From Coriobacteriales bacterium (GTDB lineage: Bacteria > Actinomycetota > Coriobacteriia > Coriobacteriales > QAMH01): a stretch of 9,847 nt of DNA. The stretch is taken from contig JAKSUU010000027.1 of assembly GCA_024408695.1 (NCBI GenBank), forward strand, positions 1 to 9,847, in the 5' to 3' direction. This document shows positions 8,286-9,847 of the stretch, one piece after another. The position numbers and the translations under genes were made by a program. The notes beneath the pieces were generated by a model. It had not been told where the DNA came from, ran no database searches, and saw only the letters and a program-made list of their open reading frames with translations. How positions within the stretch are numbered: position 1 is the stretch's first letter; the number at the start of each line of letters is the position of its first letter.

Positions 8286-8828
8286 ATGAGAGTTTTGAAT
8301 TTTATTTTAGGTTTACTTGCAATTTTCGCAGGTGTAGTTTGTCTTAGCAATCCAGCAGAAGGATTTATACTTGTCATTTGGCTTTCTGCCATCTTTTTGT
8401 TACTTTTTGGCGCCACTTTAATTTTTACTTACTTTAGAAGCAAAAAAATGCAAAGTCAAGGAATTATAGCTACTGGAGCAGGTATCGTTACTTTAATTTT
8501 AGGTATTGCTTCGGTCGTTTTAAGCATACTTGCGCTTGTTAACGACAACGCTGGTTATTCCTTCGCTATTGTAGTATTAATTATGTTCAGTGTTTGGCTA
8601 TTCATTACAGCTATTTCTACAATTGTTATGGGTAACTCTCTTAGAAAAGAAGGTGCAACTGGCACAGGTATTTTTCTAATGGTTTTTGGAATTTTGCTTA
8701 TCATCCTTGCACTTTGCGCATGCACTTCTCCATTAACTGGCGTATTTGCTATCGGAACAATTATGGCCATTGAACTTATTTTCACCGGCATGAATTTCAT
8801 TATGACTGCATTTTTACGCGAAGAATAA
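8286..8828 (+). CDS. HdeD-like (DUF308) multi-pass membrane protein
   Basis: The 180 residues are almost entirely hydrophobic. About six membrane segments can be drawn at residues 3-20, 27-50, 59-86, 92-114, 126-146 and 151-177, joined by short loops such as RSKKMQSQ and SLRKEGAT. The pattern of paired helices, with Gly-rich stretches such as GLLAIFAGVVCLSNP near the start, is typical of the HdeD/DUF308 family. That family was named after an E. coli acid-resistance membrane protein, and its biochemical role is not known. The start ATG has TAGGAG six bases upstream. A strong hairpin with a T-run lies about 20 bases after the stop and closes the plus-strand group. The assignment rests on topology and general resemblance, not on a catalytic motif. 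Confidence 0.75.
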   Translation: MRVLNFILGLLAIFAGVVCLSNPAEGFILVIWLSAIFLLLFGATLIFTYFRSKKMQSQGIIATGAGIVTLILGIASVVLSILALVNDNAGYSFAIVVLIMFSVWLFITAISTIVMGNSLRKEGATGTGIFLMVFGILLIILALCACTSPLTGVFAIGTIMAIELIFTGMNFIMTAFLREE

Positions 8829-8849
8829 TCTTTTAAATAAATGCAAATT

Positions 8850-8882
8850 AAAAATGGACTCCATACTGGGGTCCATTTTTTA
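8850..8882. terminator. Strong, probably bidirectional, rho-independent terminator
   Basis: AAAAATGGACTCC (8850-8862) pairs with GGGGTCCATTTTT (8868-8880) across a five-base loop ATACT: 13 base pairs, one of them T-G. T-runs follow on both strands, so it can end the HdeD-like transcript on plus and the umuC-yolD transcript on minus. The minus-strand RNA has one mismatch where the plus strand has the wobble. Confidence 0.85.
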
Positions 8883-8898
8883 TATTCGGCTTAACCTT

Positions 8899-8953
8899 AA
8901 GTTGAACAGTTGCCCCCGTCTTCAGCAATCAAAGTTGAACAGTTGCCCTCGTC
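8899..8953. repeat. Two near-identical 22-base direct repeats
   Basis: Both units, at 8899-8920 and 8932-8953, begin with AAGTTGAACAGTTGCCC, then a variable base (C in the first, T in the second), then CGTC. They are spaced 33 bases start to start and separated by an 11-base spacer. The second copy ends one base before the yolD stop codon. No strong internal hairpin is visible. They could be a dispersed intergenic repeat family or a protein-binding site. With only two copies this is not a CRISPR array. Confidence 0.85.
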
Positions 8954-8954
8954 C

Positions 8955-9272
8955 CTAGTGTTCAATAGTTATATCCAAAATGTCATCAAAAGAAATTTTT
9001 GTCTTTTTTACCTGCAAATATTTGTAAACCTCAACTACCTCTACAACAGCACCAATTATTGTTACATAGGCGTCTTTGTCATAATATGTAACTCTTACAA
9101 TATCACCTTTTTTGAGCTGGCGCAAAACATTTGAAATCTCTAAAATTTCTTCTTCTGTTGCTTCATGTTTTTCACCAGGAACTCTTTCAATTTGACTGAC
9201 CATGTCATAATAACCACGCAGAGCAGCAAATGGTATAAACTGTGAAGCTCTTTTTATTCTTTCATCATCCAT
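8955..9272 (-). CDS. YolD-like protein
   Basis: The 105-residue protein begins MDDERIKRASQFIPFAALRGYYDMV, and the 'RA..F.PFAAL.GYY' block is the hallmark of the YolD-like family. An acidic helix (EATEEEILEISNVLRQL) follows, then a small beta-rich domain (GDIVRVTYYDKDAYVTIIGAVVEVV). I chose the ATG at 9272 because the family similarity starts there and a GGGGA sits six to seven bases upstream. A longer in-frame start at 9365 would add 31 residues lying inside the umuC coding region. The gene starts one base after the umuC stop (TAA at 9276-9274), so the two are almost surely translationally coupled. YolD-type genes commonly sit next to a Y-family polymerase, as seen here. The molecular role is not well established; an accessory role in translesion synthesis is an inference from context. 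Confidence 0.88.
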   Translation of the reverse strand: MDDERIKRASQFIPFAALRGYYDMVSQIERVPGEKHEATEEEILEISNVLRQLKKGDIVRVTYYDKDAYVTIIGAVVEVVEVYKYLQVKKTKISFDDILDITIEH

Positions 9273-9273
9273 T

Positions 9274-9847
9274 TTATCCCCTGTGCCCACCAACTTGATC
9301 ATTGCGCTCGAGCGCCATAGCATTTTCACAAAGTGAATTTGCACGCAAAATAGCGGACTTCCCAAATTTTTCTTTAATTGCGATAACGGTTTTGTTTAAT
9401 TCAAGTTCTGCATCCATCTTGTCCACATCGCAAAAAATATTATATGTTGCAAAATCTTGAGGAATAACACGGCCAAAACTAAGAGTAATTTTTCTTATTG
9501 GAGCATTTGGTATTGTTGTTTCTACATATAAAGCTTCAAGCGCCTTGCGCAATAATTCATGGGATGATGTTGCAATGCTTATAACACGTGTGCCGCCAGT
9601 AGAACACTGGCCCCCATAAAAGGCTCCTTGTTTTTTATTAAGATAAACTTTGCCATGCTCTCCAACAAAAGTTTCGTTATTTGCATCGATTTTCGCTTTT
9701 TCTAAGGATTGGTCTTGTAAGGCTAAATTTTCTTGCAAGCCTTGTTCATAATTAACATAATCTTGCATATTTACCTCACGCGCATAGCCAATGTAAAGCG
9801 CAATCGATTTTGCACAAAGACCTTTAGAGATCATGTCCAAGATTAAG
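9274..9847 (-). CDS. Y-family DNA polymerase (UmuC/DinB-like), C-terminal part, cut by window edge
   Basis: About 190 residues at the C-terminal end are visible, and the frame is open to the right edge, so the catalytic palm and fingers lie outside the window. The visible part is the little-finger region and tail. It has a helix-strand start (LILDMISKGLCAKSIALYIGYAR), an HGKVYLNKK strand, a helix (SSHELLRKALEALYVETT) and a strand pair (PIRKITLSFGRVI). The diagnostic ending is the helix KTVIAIKEKFGKSAILRANSL followed by ERNDQVGGHRG, as in Bacillota/Actinomycetota UmuC-like polymerases. Residues about 32-60 (EQGLQENLALQDQSLEKAKI) are a polar, possibly coiled insert. The protein would copy past damaged DNA. 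It pairs with yolD. The start is not in the window. Confidence 0.88.
   Translation of the reverse strand, partial: LILDMISKGLCAKSIALYIGYAREVNMQDYVNYEQGLQENLALQDQSLEKAKIDANNETFVGEHGKVYLNKKQGAFYGGQCSTGGTRVISIATSSHELLRKALEALYVETTIPNAPIRKITLSFGRVIPQDFATYNIFCDVDKMDAELELNKTVIAIKEKFGKSAILRANSLCENAMALERNDQVGGHRG

Noticed and set aside
8899..8953. CRISPR array
   Set aside because: There are only two repeats, the spacer is 11 bases, and no cas genes are nearby.

Overview
The window looks like a piece of a bacterial chromosome with low GC content. Several proteins resemble those of anaerobic Actinomycetota (Coriobacteriia) or Bacillota: an archaeal-type class I fructose-bisphosphate aldolase, QueH in place of QueG, two-domain NadE, and a YolD/UmuC pair. 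The QueH and aldolase sequences remind me most of Coriobacteriia, but this is a judgement from memory and not a search. The encoded CCA end on the tRNA and the usual AGGA-type ribosome binding sites fit any of these groups. No phage, plasmid, transposase or CRISPR signature is visible. I see no convincing case for an undescribed system.

Layout. Positions 1-388 (minus) hold the N-terminal part of an AMP-forming acyl-CoA synthetase. A tRNA-Pro(GGG) follows at 493-569 (minus). Positions 732-1644 (minus) hold a class I aldolase whose reading frame is broken near 1411. Next on the minus strand come a small lipoprotein (1813-2535), a two-domain NAD+ synthetase (2567-4411), Tgt (4517-5632) and QueA (5670-6731). 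The gene order queA-tgt-nadE-lipoprotein, with gaps of 37, 105 and 31 bases, suggests a mostly shared transcript. Diverging from queA across 63 bases is queH (6795-7451, plus). A zinc-ribbon membrane protein (7520-8239) and a HdeD-like membrane protein (8286-8828) follow on the plus strand and end at a strong, probably two-way terminator. Coming the other way are the C-terminal end of a Y-family DNA polymerase (UmuC, running off the right edge) and a yolD gene one base after it. A pair of near-identical 22-base direct repeats lies just past yolD.

How the genes work together. Tgt, QueA and QueH form the tRNA-side half of queuosine synthesis: base exchange of preQ1 into tRNA, conversion to epoxyqueuosine, then reduction to queuosine. 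The genes that make preQ1 from GTP (queC, queD, queE, queF, folE) are not in this window, so the cell either encodes them elsewhere or salvages preQ1.

The most interesting points are these. The NadE glutaminase domain appears to have lost all three catalytic residues. The aldolase carries a frame break with a probable small deletion. The three queuosine genes all lack an obvious Shine-Dalgarno sequence although their neighbours have one. Repeats with a related core lie just past two gene ends.
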